Shown piece after piece: positions 33,125 to 41,556 of a stretch of 41,556 nt of DNA; position 1 is the stretch's first letter, and every line of letters starts with the position of its first letter. A program made the position numbers and the translations under genes. The notes beneath the pieces are model-generated. The model made no database searches, was not told the DNA's origin, and saw only the letters and a program-made list of their open reading frames with translations. The DNA is from Pseudomonadota bacterium (lineage in GTDB: Bacteria; Pseudomonadota; Gammaproteobacteria; Legionellales; Legionellaceae), in assembly GCA_021848965.1 (NCBI GenBank), contig JAJZTL010000005.1, positions 1 through 41,556 on the forward strand, read 5' to 3'.

Positions 33125-34794
33125 ACCATGGGTAACTTTAAGTGATTTTCTTTAGCACATTGAATGGCCTCAGGGTAGCCAGCATCAGCATGGCGCATCA
33201 CACCTGTTGCAGGATCATTCCATAATACACGAGCAATACGTTGTTTTGCTTCCTCTGTTCCATCAACAACAATAACCATTCCAGCATGTTGTGAATATCC
33301 CATGCCAACACCGCCGCCATGATGTAAACTGACCCAAGTAGCACCACTTGCACAATTTAATAGAGCATTCAGTAATGGCCAATCAGAAACAGCATCTGAG
33401 CCGTCACACATGCCCTCTGTTTCACGATTAGGGCTGGCAACAGAGCCAGAATCCAGGTGATCGCGGCCGATAACCAGAGGTGCTTTTAATTCACCGCGTG
33501 CGACCATTTCGTTGAAGGCTAAACCTAAACGGGCACGATCTTTGAGTCCAACCCAGCAAATACGTGCAGGCAAACCTTGAAAAGCAATGCGTTCACGCGC
33601 CATATCGAGCCAATGATGGAGGTGCGTATCATGAGGAAGCAATTCTTTGACTTTGGCATCGGTTTTATAAATATCGTCAGGATCTCCGGATAAAGCAGCC
33701 CAACGGAACGGGCCTATGCCTTCACAAAATAAAGGGCGAATATAAGCGGGTACGAATCCAGGAAAATCAAACGCGTTTTTTACACCTTCATTAAAGGCCA
33801 CTTGGCGAATATTATTACCATAATCGAAGACAGGAATGCCTTGTGTATGAAAATCCAGCATGGCTTTAACATGAATGGCCATTGAAGCTTTGGCTGCTTG
33901 AATAATTTTTTCCGGATGCGTCAACCGACATTCTGCGGCTTCTTCTATGGTCCAATTGATGGGTAAATAGCCATTTAAAGGATCATGAGCACTGGTTTGA
34001 TCGGTCACCATATCTGGTTTTATACCACGCCGCACAAGCTCGGGTAAAATTTCAGCGGCATTACCCAATAAGGCAACTGAAATGGCCTTTTTTTGTTCAC
34101 AAGATTTTTTAATTAATTCGAGTGCCTCATCAAGATCTTTGACAGCATAATCTACAAATTTTTTCGATAAGCGTTTTTCAATGCGTGAAGGATCGCATTC
34201 AATTGCTAAGACACAGGCACCTGCCATCGTTCCTGCCAGCGTTTGAGCACCACCCATACCGCCTAAACCTGCTGTTAAAATCCATTTGCCGGATAAATCG
34301 CCGTTAAAATGTTTTTTACCCGCGGTGACGAACGTTTCGTAAGTTCCTTGAATGATGCCTTGTGAGCCAATATAAATCCATGAACCTGCGGTCATTTGAC
34401 CATACATGATTAAACTTTTTTTATCTAATTCGTGGAAATGTTCCCAGTTAGCCCAATGGGGAACTAAGTTGGAGTTGGCTATTAATACGCGAGGGGCATC
34501 GACATGAGTTTTAAAAACACCCACGGGTTTACCCGATTGAACTAACAAGGTTTCATCTGCTTCAAGTTGTTTTAGAGCTTCAACAATACGATCAAAGCAT
34601 TCCCAATTACGGGCTGCGCGGCCGATGCCGCCATAGACAATTAACTCATCTGGTTTTTCAGCTACATCTGGATCAAGATTATTCATCAACATGCGCAAGG
34701 GAGCTTCTGTTAACCAACTTTTAGCCGATAACGTGGTTCCTTGAGGAGCATGAATGACACGTGTAGTGTCTTTTCTTGTGTTATTGATTGTCAT
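33115..34794 (-). CDS. hutU: Urocanate hydratase
   Basis: 559 aa, the usual HutU length (~556). NAD-binding '[18 protein letters not shown]', '[18 protein letters not shown]', '[19 protein letters not shown]', '[57 protein letters not shown]' are all typical. It hydrates urocanate to imidazolonepropionate with tightly bound NAD. It overlaps the TerC gene by 4 nt and hutH by 4 nt, so TerC-hutU-hutH are coupled. Confidence 0.97.
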   Translation of the reverse strand: MTINNTRKDTTRVIHAPQGTTLSAKSWLTEAPLRMLMNNLDPDVAEKPDELIVYGGIGRAARNWECFDRIVEALKQLEADETLLVQSGKPVGVFKTHVDAPRVLIANSNLVPHWANWEHFHELDKKSLIMYGQMTAGSWIYIGSQGIIQGTYETFVTAGKKHFNGDLSGKWILTAGLGGMGGAQTLAGTMAGACVLAIECDPSRIEKRLSKKFVDYAVKDLDEALELIKKSCEQKKAISVALLGNAAEILPELVRRGIKPDMVTDQTSAHDPLNGYLPINWTIEEAAECRLTHPEKIIQAAKASMAIHVKAMLDFHTQGIPVFDYGNNIRQVAFNEGVKNAFDFPGFVPAYIRPLFCEGIGPFRWAALSGDPDDIYKTDAKVKELLPHDTHLHHWLDMARERIAFQGLPARICWVGLKDRARLGLAFNEMVARGELKAPLVIGRDHLDSGSVASPNRETEGMCDGSDAVSDWPLLNALLNCASGATWVSLHHGGGVGMGYSQHAGMVIVVDGTEEAKQRIARVLWNDPATGVMRHADAGYPEAIQCAKENHLKLPMVNQ

Positions 34795-35507
34795 GGTGAG
34801 TCTCCCTCATTATTTTTACGTTGTCTCAATAAGATATTTAATGTTTCGACGAATAAGGAAAAGCCTATTGAAAAATAAATATAACCCCGTGGTACATGGA
34901 AGTGCAAGCTATCAGCAATCAAAACCATACCAATCATAAGAATGAAACTCATGGCAAGCATTTTGATGGAAGGATTTTTTTCAATAAAATGGCTTAAAGG
35001 GTGATTGGCATACAGCATAAACAAAATAGCGAGAGTAATGGCTGTGGCCATTATCCAAAATTCTTGTGTCATTCCAACAGCAGTAATAACGCTATCTAAG
35101 GAAAAAATAATATCCAGAAAGGCAATCTGAAGAATAACATGAGTAAATTTTTGAGCAATTTTGTGTGTCTTTTTTGAGGTGTGTTCGTGGGTATCGAATT
35201 CTTGATGAATTTCAAGCGTTCCTTTGAATATGAGAAAAATGCCGCCGATGCCTAAGAGAAGATCACGCCCAGAAACAGCAAAGTCCATAATAAAAAATAG
35301 GGGGTGTGTAAAACTTGCTAGCCAATTAGCGGAAGCAAGAAGCGCTAAACGTGTAATGAGTGCCAGCATTAGGCCAAAATTACGTGCTGATGGTTGTTGA
35401 GTTTTGGGTAAGTGAGAAGCCGCGAGTGCAACAAAAATCAGATTATCGATACCTAATACGATCTCTAAAAAAAGTAAAGTAAGAAGACTAATAATTATTT
35501 CAAACAT
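34791..35507 (-). CDS. TerC-family integral membrane protein
   Basis: 238 aa with about seven hydrophobic helices. The family motif '[16 protein letters not shown]' (acidic residues within the first helix) and a second acidic repeat '[19 protein letters not shown]' identify TerC/Alx-type proteins, which have been linked to metal (Mn2+) export or tellurium resistance. A histidine-containing cytoplasmic loop ('[16 protein letters not shown]') separates the halves. It is 6 bp after the exonuclease gene and overlaps hutU by 4 nt. Confidence 0.92.
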   Translation of the reverse strand: MFEIIISLLTLLFLEIVLGIDNLIFVALAASHLPKTQQPSARNFGLMLALITRLALLASANWLASFTHPLFFIMDFAVSGRDLLLGIGGIFLIFKGTLEIHQEFDTHEHTSKKTHKIAQKFTHVILQIAFLDIIFSLDSVITAVGMTQEFWIMATAITLAILFMLYANHPLSHFIEKNPSIKMLAMSFILMIGMVLIADSLHFHVPRGYIYFSIGFSLFVETLNILLRQRKNNEGDSP

Positions 35508-35513
35508 GTCAAG

Positions 35514-36296
35514 TTATGGTTTATTGTTATTCCAGGCAGTTAAAAACTCATCGAAATGAGATTTTTTTTCTTGAGAAAGGTAATCTTTTAAAAATTGACA
35601 TTCTTGTTCATATTGCTCATGAGATAATATCCCACGCATTTTTTCAAAACGTAAATACACAAGATAAGTATTTAAGACATCGGTTTCACAATAGTCGCGA
35701 ATTTTTTTAATTTGATTTTCTTGGTAAAGTGTCCAAACTTGGGAACCGCTAACTCCCATTTTTCCTGGAAAACCTAACATAAGAGCTAGGCTGTCCAAAG
35801 GGGCATTAGCTCTTGATGTGTATCCAGCTAAAATATCCATGAGATCCATGTGACGATAATGATATCGGCTTAAATAATTATTCCAGCGAAAATTAGGGTC
35901 ACCTTGTCCAACTTCCCAATAGCGTGGCGCGTCGATATTGCACACTAACGCACGATAATGCAGCACAGGTAAATCAAAGCCCGAACCATTCCATGAAACC
36001 AACGTTGGCGTATATTTCTCGACGCCATGGAAAAAACGTGTTAAAATGTCAGTTTCGTCCGCGCCCTTGTCACCGAGAGACCAGACGCGTAATTTGTCTT
36101 TTTGACGAAAGACAACAGAAATGGTGATGACTTTTTGCAGAAAATGAGGAAGGAATTCGCTTCCAGTTTTTTCTTTTTGCATGGCCTGAGCTGTAGAGAC
36201 AATCTCAGCATTGGGAATATCATCACTAAAGTGATGGATTTTGCGAATTGCGTCGCAATCAGGAATGGTTTCAATATCAAAAACAAAAGTATTCAT
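35514..36296 (-). CDS. PolB-like predicted 3'-5' exonuclease
   Basis: 260 aa. The DEDD exonuclease motifs are 'FVFDIETIPD' (D5/E7 area), 'LVSWNGSGFDLPVLHYRAL' and 'IRDYCETDVLNTYLVYLRF'. This matches the stand-alone 'predicted 3'-5' exonuclease related to PolB' family (PF10108). It is probably involved in DNA repair or nucleic acid trimming in the cytosol. It starts 35 bp from the divergent transglycosylase gene and heads the TerC-hut run. Confidence 0.88.
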   Translation of the reverse strand: MNTFVFDIETIPDCDAIRKIHHFSDDIPNAEIVSTAQAMQKEKTGSEFLPHFLQKVITISVVFRQKDKLRVWSLGDKGADETDILTRFFHGVEKYTPTLVSWNGSGFDLPVLHYRALVCNIDAPRYWEVGQGDPNFRWNNYLSRYHYRHMDLMDILAGYTSRANAPLDSLALMLGFPGKMGVSGSQVWTLYQENQIKKIRDYCETDVLNTYLVYLRFEKMRGILSHEQYEQECQFLKDYLSQEKKSHFDEFLTAWNNNKP

Positions 36297-36331
36297 AATA
36301 GCTAAGAAGTATACCGAATGGAGGAGATTTG

Positions 36332-36961
36332 TTGAAGAGTTGTAGACATTTTTATTGGCGAGGAGTGTTTCTTTTATTTGCTGTTTTGATTTTGTCGGGT
36401 TGTATGACCAATCCCCAACCTAAAAATGTAGAAAATGTTTGTGCTATTTTCAAAGAATACCCTTCATGGTATCGAGATACTCAGAAAGCTGCCAGAAAGT
36501 GGGGAGTGCCTGCGGCAGTGCAAATGGCTATTATTTATCAGGAATCTGCTTTTGATGGAGAGGCTAGACCTCCACGAACAAAACTCTTATGGATTATTCC
36601 TTGGAAGCATGTGACGTCTGCTTATAGCTACTCTCAAGCACTGGATGCAACTTGGGATGAATATAAAACGGCAACGCACAGTTATTTTGCAAAACGCAAT
36701 AATTTTGCGGATGCTACAGATTTTATTGGTTGGTATGTAGAACGGACGCACAGGTACACGGGTATTCCAAAATATGATGCATATCGTTTGTATTTGGCGT
36801 ATCATGAGGGATGGACTGGCTATAATCGGAAAACATATTTACGTAAACCTTGGTTAATGTCAGTGGCGCGAAAAGTACAGTATCGTGCTGTAAACTATCA
36901 ACGGCAGTTGAATGGGTGTCGCGCAAGCTTAGAACAACAGAAAAAGTGGTATCAATTTTAA
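36332..36961 (+). CDS. Lipoprotein with transglycosylase SLT-like domain
   Basis: 209 aa from TTG at 36332 (GGAGGAG at 36320-36326, spacing 5); TTG at 36329 is the alternative and no ATG fits. A signal sequence ends in the lipobox LSGC ('FAVLILSGCMTNPQ'). The mature domain has 'WGVPAAVQMAIIYQESAFDGEARPP', where the ES pair fits the lytic transglycosylase catalytic Glu, then 'YSYSQALDATWDEYK' and 'AYHEGWTGY'. It is predicted to cleave peptidoglycan from an outer-membrane anchor. rimK follows 9 bp later. Confidence 0.85.
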   Translation: MKSCRHFYWRGVFLLFAVLILSGCMTNPQPKNVENVCAIFKEYPSWYRDTQKAARKWGVPAAVQMAIIYQESAFDGEARPPRTKLLWIIPWKHVTSAYSYSQALDATWDEYKTATHSYFAKRNNFADATDFIGWYVERTHRYTGIPKYDAYRLYLAYHEGWTGYNRKTYLRKPWLMSVARKVQYRAVNYQRQLNGCRASLEQQKKWYQF

Positions 36962-36970
36962 GGCTTATCA

Positions 36971-37891
36971 ATGAAACGAAAAAATTTGAATATTGTTATT
37001 CTTTCTCGCAATGAAAAGCTTTATTCAACTCGAAGACTTAAAGAAGCTGCATTGGCATTGGGACATTCAGTACAAATTGTTGACTACTTACAATGTTACA
37101 TGAATGTTCGAGAACAACGTTCGCCTGTTCACTACAAAGGAGAAGTGTTGGCGCCGCCAGATGCTATTATTCCACGTATTGGCGCTAAAAGAACATTCTA
37201 TGGAACAGCGATTCTTCGCCAATTTGAAACGATGGGTATTTATACCATTAATCGTTCTATTGCCATAACCCGCTCGCGCGATAAGTTGCGTTCTTTGCAA
37301 TTGCTAGCACGAAAGGGGATTGCTTTACCTACGACAGGATTTGCTCATGCTCATGGAGATATTCAGGATTTAATGGCTATTGTTGGAGGACCTCCTTTTA
37401 TTATTAAACTGATTGAGGGCACTCAGGGTATTGGTGTTGTTCTAGTTGAAACGGAAAAAACAGCCGAAAGTGTTTTACAAGCGATGCTTGAACTTCGTGG
37501 AAATTTGATTGTGCAGGAGTATATTCAAGAAGCAAATGGTTCTGATATCCGTTGTTTTGTGATTGGCGACAAAGTGGTTGCAGCGATGAAGCGTCAAGCC
37601 AAACCGGGAGATTTTCGTTCCAATGTGCATCGTGGTGGTTCCGCACAAGAAATTAAAATTACTAAAGCTGAACGCGAATTAGCGGTATCTGCTTCTAAAA
37701 TTATGGGCCTGCAGCTTGCAGGCGTTGATTTATTGCGCTCATCACGTGGCCCTTTAGTTATTGAAATCAATTCTTCGCCAGGTTTAGAAGGTATTGAAGA
37801 GGCGACAGGTAAAGATATCGCGACAATGATTATTCAACACATGGAAATTCACGCAAAACCCATTGGTCCTCGTACACGGTATGAAGGGTAA
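36971..37891 (+). CDS. rimK: RimK, ribosomal protein S6 glutamate ligase
   Basis: 306 aa ATP-grasp ligase. '[22 protein letters not shown]' and '[24 protein letters not shown]' are the N-terminal domain, '[19 protein letters not shown]' binds ATP, and '[17 protein letters not shown]' and '[26 protein letters not shown]' complete the metal site. It adds glutamates to the C terminus of S6. The ATG follows the transglycosylase gene by 9 bp. Confidence 0.95.
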   Translation: MKRKNLNIVILSRNEKLYSTRRLKEAALALGHSVQIVDYLQCYMNVREQRSPVHYKGEVLAPPDAIIPRIGAKRTFYGTAILRQFETMGIYTINRSIAITRSRDKLRSLQLLARKGIALPTTGFAHAHGDIQDLMAIVGGPPFIIKLIEGTQGIGVVLVETEKTAESVLQAMLELRGNLIVQEYIQEANGSDIRCFVIGDKVVAAMKRQAKPGDFRSNVHRGGSAQEIKITKAERELAVSASKIMGLQLAGVDLLRSSRGPLVIEINSSPGLEGIEEATGKDIATMIIQHMEIHAKPIGPRTRYEG

Positions 37892-37897
37892 GCCTGC

Positions 37898-38881
37898 TTA
37901 GAACTTAAATGAACTTTTCATTGAGTCGAGGGCATCAAAAATATGTTCAGTTGTAGTTTGACCTTCTCTTCGCCCGCTCCACTGTTGCGTCATGGCCTGT
38001 ACAGCAGTCGCAAAAGAGCTTGATACGGTAAAAGCATGTGTTTGATTCAATCCTTTTTTAAGAGCATTAATATTTTCTCTTAATGTTTGGTATTCTACGG
38101 AATCTTTAAAAAAATCACTAAGTTTATCTATCAAAGTAACGATAGATTCAATGTTCTTAATTGAAACATTGTGCTTTTTCTGTAAATCATTCATTAAAAA
38201 TGCTAACGCAGCACTCAATTTAATTAAAGCTACCGGATTCTGCCTGGAAACTGTAGAGTGTTCTCGCGATAATTGGGTTAATTGTATTTCAGTATTTTGA
38301 AGTACGGGTTCAAGGTTTTGAATATGTTCTTCCAGAGTTGTTTGCAAAGTATCTATGGGCATAAAATGATTGTTGTAGCTGTAAAATTGATATAATTCAT
38401 CAATAATGTTTGCAATCTCGCGTAGTGTTAATGCTTTTTGATAAGAAGAGCGTAGTGTTGATATTTGGGCGGAATTTCCCAGAGGCACAGCAGAAGATGC
38501 AAGGAATTGCTTATATGACATTAGTTGTGCTGAAAGAAGCACAGAATCCTCTATTTCAAAGCCATTTAGATGAAATATCTGGAGAGTTTCATCTAAGTTT
38601 TGCGCAAAATTTTCGTAGAGAGCTTTTTGTTCCACTGTCAGTTGTGTTTGGGGGCTGAACCCTTTACCTTGATATTTTTCTAAGTGTTGAGTAATTTCAG
38701 CAACCATACCATTAAATTCTGCTTGAAAATCTGCTAACGCTATATTTCGATCTCGTGGTTTTTCTTCTTCTAAAGCACCCGTTAAATTTTCTCTCAAGAT
38801 CCTGACCTTTTTTATAATATAAAAAGGAATATTTGATGTTAGAGAAGATCTTATTGATGCTTTTTTTGCCAAATTTTTCAT
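37898..38881 (-). CDS. Helical hypothetical protein
   Basis: 327 aa, not recognised. It is predicted to be almost wholly alpha-helical, with long amphipathic stretches ('LEEHIQNLEPVLQNTEIQLTQLSREHSTVS', 'IESIVTLIDKLSDFFKDSVEYQTLRENINALKKGLNQ') and a basic N terminus ('KNLAKKASIRSSLTSNIPFYIIKKVRILREN'). There is no signal peptide. It is convergent with rimK and isolated as a single-gene unit. Coiled-coil, single-gene, family-orphan proteins are common among effectors of intracellular gammaproteobacteria, but nothing here proves secretion. Confidence 0.6.
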   Translation of the reverse strand: MKNLAKKASIRSSLTSNIPFYIIKKVRILRENLTGALEEEKPRDRNIALADFQAEFNGMVAEITQHLEKYQGKGFSPQTQLTVEQKALYENFAQNLDETLQIFHLNGFEIEDSVLLSAQLMSYKQFLASSAVPLGNSAQISTLRSSYQKALTLREIANIIDELYQFYSYNNHFMPIDTLQTTLEEHIQNLEPVLQNTEIQLTQLSREHSTVSRQNPVALIKLSAALAFLMNDLQKKHNVSIKNIESIVTLIDKLSDFFKDSVEYQTLRENINALKKGLNQTHAFTVSSSFATAVQAMTQQWSGRREGQTTTEHIFDALDSMKSSFKF

Positions 38882-38993
38882 TAAATCATGACCTCAACCT
38901 AGTGTACTCTTTTTTAAGAGTGTTTATTCTAGCAGGTAAAACTTAATTTAAAATGAAATTTCTTTTCTTCTGATCTTTGTGCATAGATTCCCC

Positions 38994-39021
38994 CTTGAAA
39001 TATTTTAAATCATCCCCATAT
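38994..39021 (+). promoter_or_regulatory. Sigma-32 heat-shock promoter of groESL
   Basis: CTTGAAA (38994-39000), 13-bp spacer, CCCCATAT (39014-39021). This is an essentially exact match to the sigma-32 consensus CTTGAAA-N(11-16)-CCCCATnT, 64 bp upstream of groES. Confidence 0.93.
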
Positions 39022-39085
39022 TGAATTCTGTTAGCGCATAGCGCGCTATGGTTTTAGATTATTAACCTTTTTGGAGAGTATTGGC

Positions 39086-39379
39086 ATGGCTACAAAAATT
39101 CGTCCTTTACACGATCGCGTTGTCATTCGACGCAAAGAAGAAGAACGTACTACCGCAGCAGGTATCGTTATTCCTGATAATGCAACAGAGAAACCTATTC
39201 TAGGTGTTGTTATTGCTGTAGGTCCAGGCAAAGTATTGGATAACGGTGATGTACGTGCATTAAGCGTTAAAGCAGGTGATACAGTTGTTTTTGGTAAATA
39301 TGCAGGCAACGAAGTTAAATTGCATGGCGAGGAAGTCGTTGTAATGCGTGAAGATGATATCATTGGTATCGTTGAATAA
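39086..39379 (+). CDS. groES: Co-chaperonin GroES
   Basis: 97 aa from the ATG at 39086 ('[19 protein letters not shown]'), with GGAG upstream. The mobile loop region '[17 protein letters not shown]' and the terminal '[14 protein letters not shown]' are standard. It caps GroEL during protein folding. Control is by the sigma-32 promoter. It is followed by a 176-bp gap carrying a dispersed repeat, then groEL. Confidence 0.98.
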   Translation: MATKIRPLHDRVVIRRKEEERTTAAGIVIPDNATEKPILGVVIAVGPGKVLDNGDVRALSVKAGDTVVFGKYAGNEVKLHGEEVVVMREDDIIGIVE

Positions 39380-39390
39380 TACTCTTCGCA

Positions 39391-39492
39391 CTTGAGTTCT
39401 CAGCTGCGTTGTAAGCTCAATCGACTTCGGTCATGTACTTGTTGTACACTTCCTCGTCTCTTTCGCTTACGCCTTGCTGAATACTCAATTGC
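39391..39492. repeat. Dispersed repeat, family B, between groES and groEL
   Basis: The core 39402-39480 corresponds in reverse orientation to 275-358. Its edges are imperfect inverted repeats (TTGAGT...TCAGC on the left against GCTGAATACTCAA on the right), so it looks like a small MITE-type element. It is transcribed within the groESL message. Confidence 0.6.
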
Positions 39493-39531
39493 TTTGAGTG
39501 TGCGTTTTATATAAAAAATATTATTAATTAA

Positions 39532-41214
<1,683 letters not shown>

Positions 41215-41256
41215 TCACATCATTCTTTCCATCTTTTCAGATCATTCATCTGGACA

Positions 41257-41287
41257 AAAACGCCCCATTATTGGGGCGTTTTATTTT
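41257..41287 (+). terminator. Intrinsic terminator of groESL
   Basis: AAAACGCCCCA (41257-41267), loop TTAT, TGGGGCGTTTT (41272-41282), then ATTTT. An 11-bp stem with a U-rich tail. Confidence 0.9.
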
Positions 41288-41298
41288 GGAGAAGCGTT

Positions 41299-41508
41299 AT
41301 GTCAAAAAGGATCAAAGATAGCAGCAACGAGCTTGATGAGATTTTAGAAGCAAAATATGAATTACAATTTGATGGAGGCAGATTACATCGACTAATTCAT
41401 TTGTATGAACCACTTGATTACACTTTTGACTCTATTGAATTAATAGACTTCTTTCGAAACTCAATTTCAGGTCCTTCCATGAACAAGGAGTTTGTTGTTT
41501 GTAGATGA
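41299..41508 (+). CDS. Small hypothetical protein, partly repeat-derived
   Basis: 69 aa with no recognised family. TGGAG stands 7 nt before the ATG. The first half is charged ('SKRIKDSSNELDEILEAKYELQFDGG'). Codons around 'IDFFRNSI' fall in the 21-bp repeat shared with 7083-7103, so the 3' half may be a repeat read as protein. Could be a true small gene or a remnant. Confidence 0.4.
   Translation: MSKRIKDSSNELDEILEAKYELQFDGGRLHRLIHLYEPLDYTFDSIELIDFFRNSISGPSMNKEFVVCR
41444..41464. repeat. 21-bp dispersed repeat, copy 2
   Basis: Exact reverse complement of 7083-7103. Lies inside the small ORF at 41299-41508. Confidence 0.6.
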
Positions 41509-41528
41509 AAATGAGTCTCCCACGGAGC

Positions 41529-41556
41529 CGTCATTGCGAGGAGCGGTATTGCGTAG
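41529..41556. repeat. Left end of a family C palindromic element, cut by the window
   Basis: CGTCATTGCGAGGA at 41529-41542 equals the terminal repeat of the element at 17501-17671, and GCGTAG follows as it does there. The rest lies outside the window. Confidence 0.7.

Overview
The window looks like a chromosomal segment of an AT-rich gammaproteobacterium, most likely of the order Legionellales (Legionella/Coxiella/Rickettsiella/Berkiella-like). The basis is the housekeeping gene types (groESL, holC, prfC, icd, hutHUIG, cydABX, a 200-aa 2-Cys AhpC), several genus-restricted hypothetical proteins, a protein with the catalytic signature of YopJ-type host-directed acetyltransferases, and many short palindromic dispersed repeats. 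The taxon is inferred from gene content only; no rRNA gene is present.

Layout. (1) 1-3732: a Fur-box-controlled ferrous iron operon feoA-feoB-feoC plus a conserved-looking 214-aa gene. (2) 4029-5725: a small hypothetical gene converging on a 465-aa YopJ-like protein. (3) 5992-7012: ahpC and holC, with an intrinsic terminator lying inside the holC reading frame. (4) 7126-11630 (minus): a four-gene cluster of translationally coupled or tightly packed genes: isonitrile synthase (PvcA/IsnA), its Fe(II)/2OG oxygenase partner (PvcB/IsnB), a FAD monooxygenase and an ATP-grasp ligase. This is a small isonitrile natural-product pathway. (5) 11722-17808: an FNR-type 4Fe-4S regulator divergent from a low-oxygen operon of acyl desaturase, hemF, cydP, cydA, cydB and cydX. 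A near-perfect FNR site sits where a class II activator should sit. A palindromic repeat has been inserted between cydB and cydX. (6) 17829-20843: a LysR regulator, a hypothetical protein and icd. (7) 21032-23121: a gene graveyard of IS1634 and IS630 remnants, a broken DUF1016/YhcG nuclease gene and the 5' third of a cytochrome P450 gene. (8) 23193-28111: an AI-2E family exporter, prfC, an AAA-ATPase remnant and a 688-aa protein with a PhyH-like Fe(II)/2OG dioxygenase domain. (9) 28161-36296 (minus): an exonuclease, a TerC protein and the complete histidine degradation set hutU-hutH-hutG-hutI. The hut set is interrupted by a mazEF toxin-antitoxin pair with its own palindromic operator, a dispersed repeat and a coiled-coil membrane protein. 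(10) 36332-38881: a lipoprotein transglycosylase, rimK and a helical hypothetical protein. (11) 38994-41508: groESL behind a consensus sigma-32 promoter, a terminator and a small hypothetical gene.

How it works together: the cell imports Fe(II) under Fur control, respires at low O2 with cytochrome bd under FNR, degrades histidine to glutamate, and makes a probable isonitrile metabolite. The YopJ-like protein, the PhyH-like protein and the unassigned helical proteins would fit a host-associated lifestyle. No tRNA, rRNA or CRISPR array was found.
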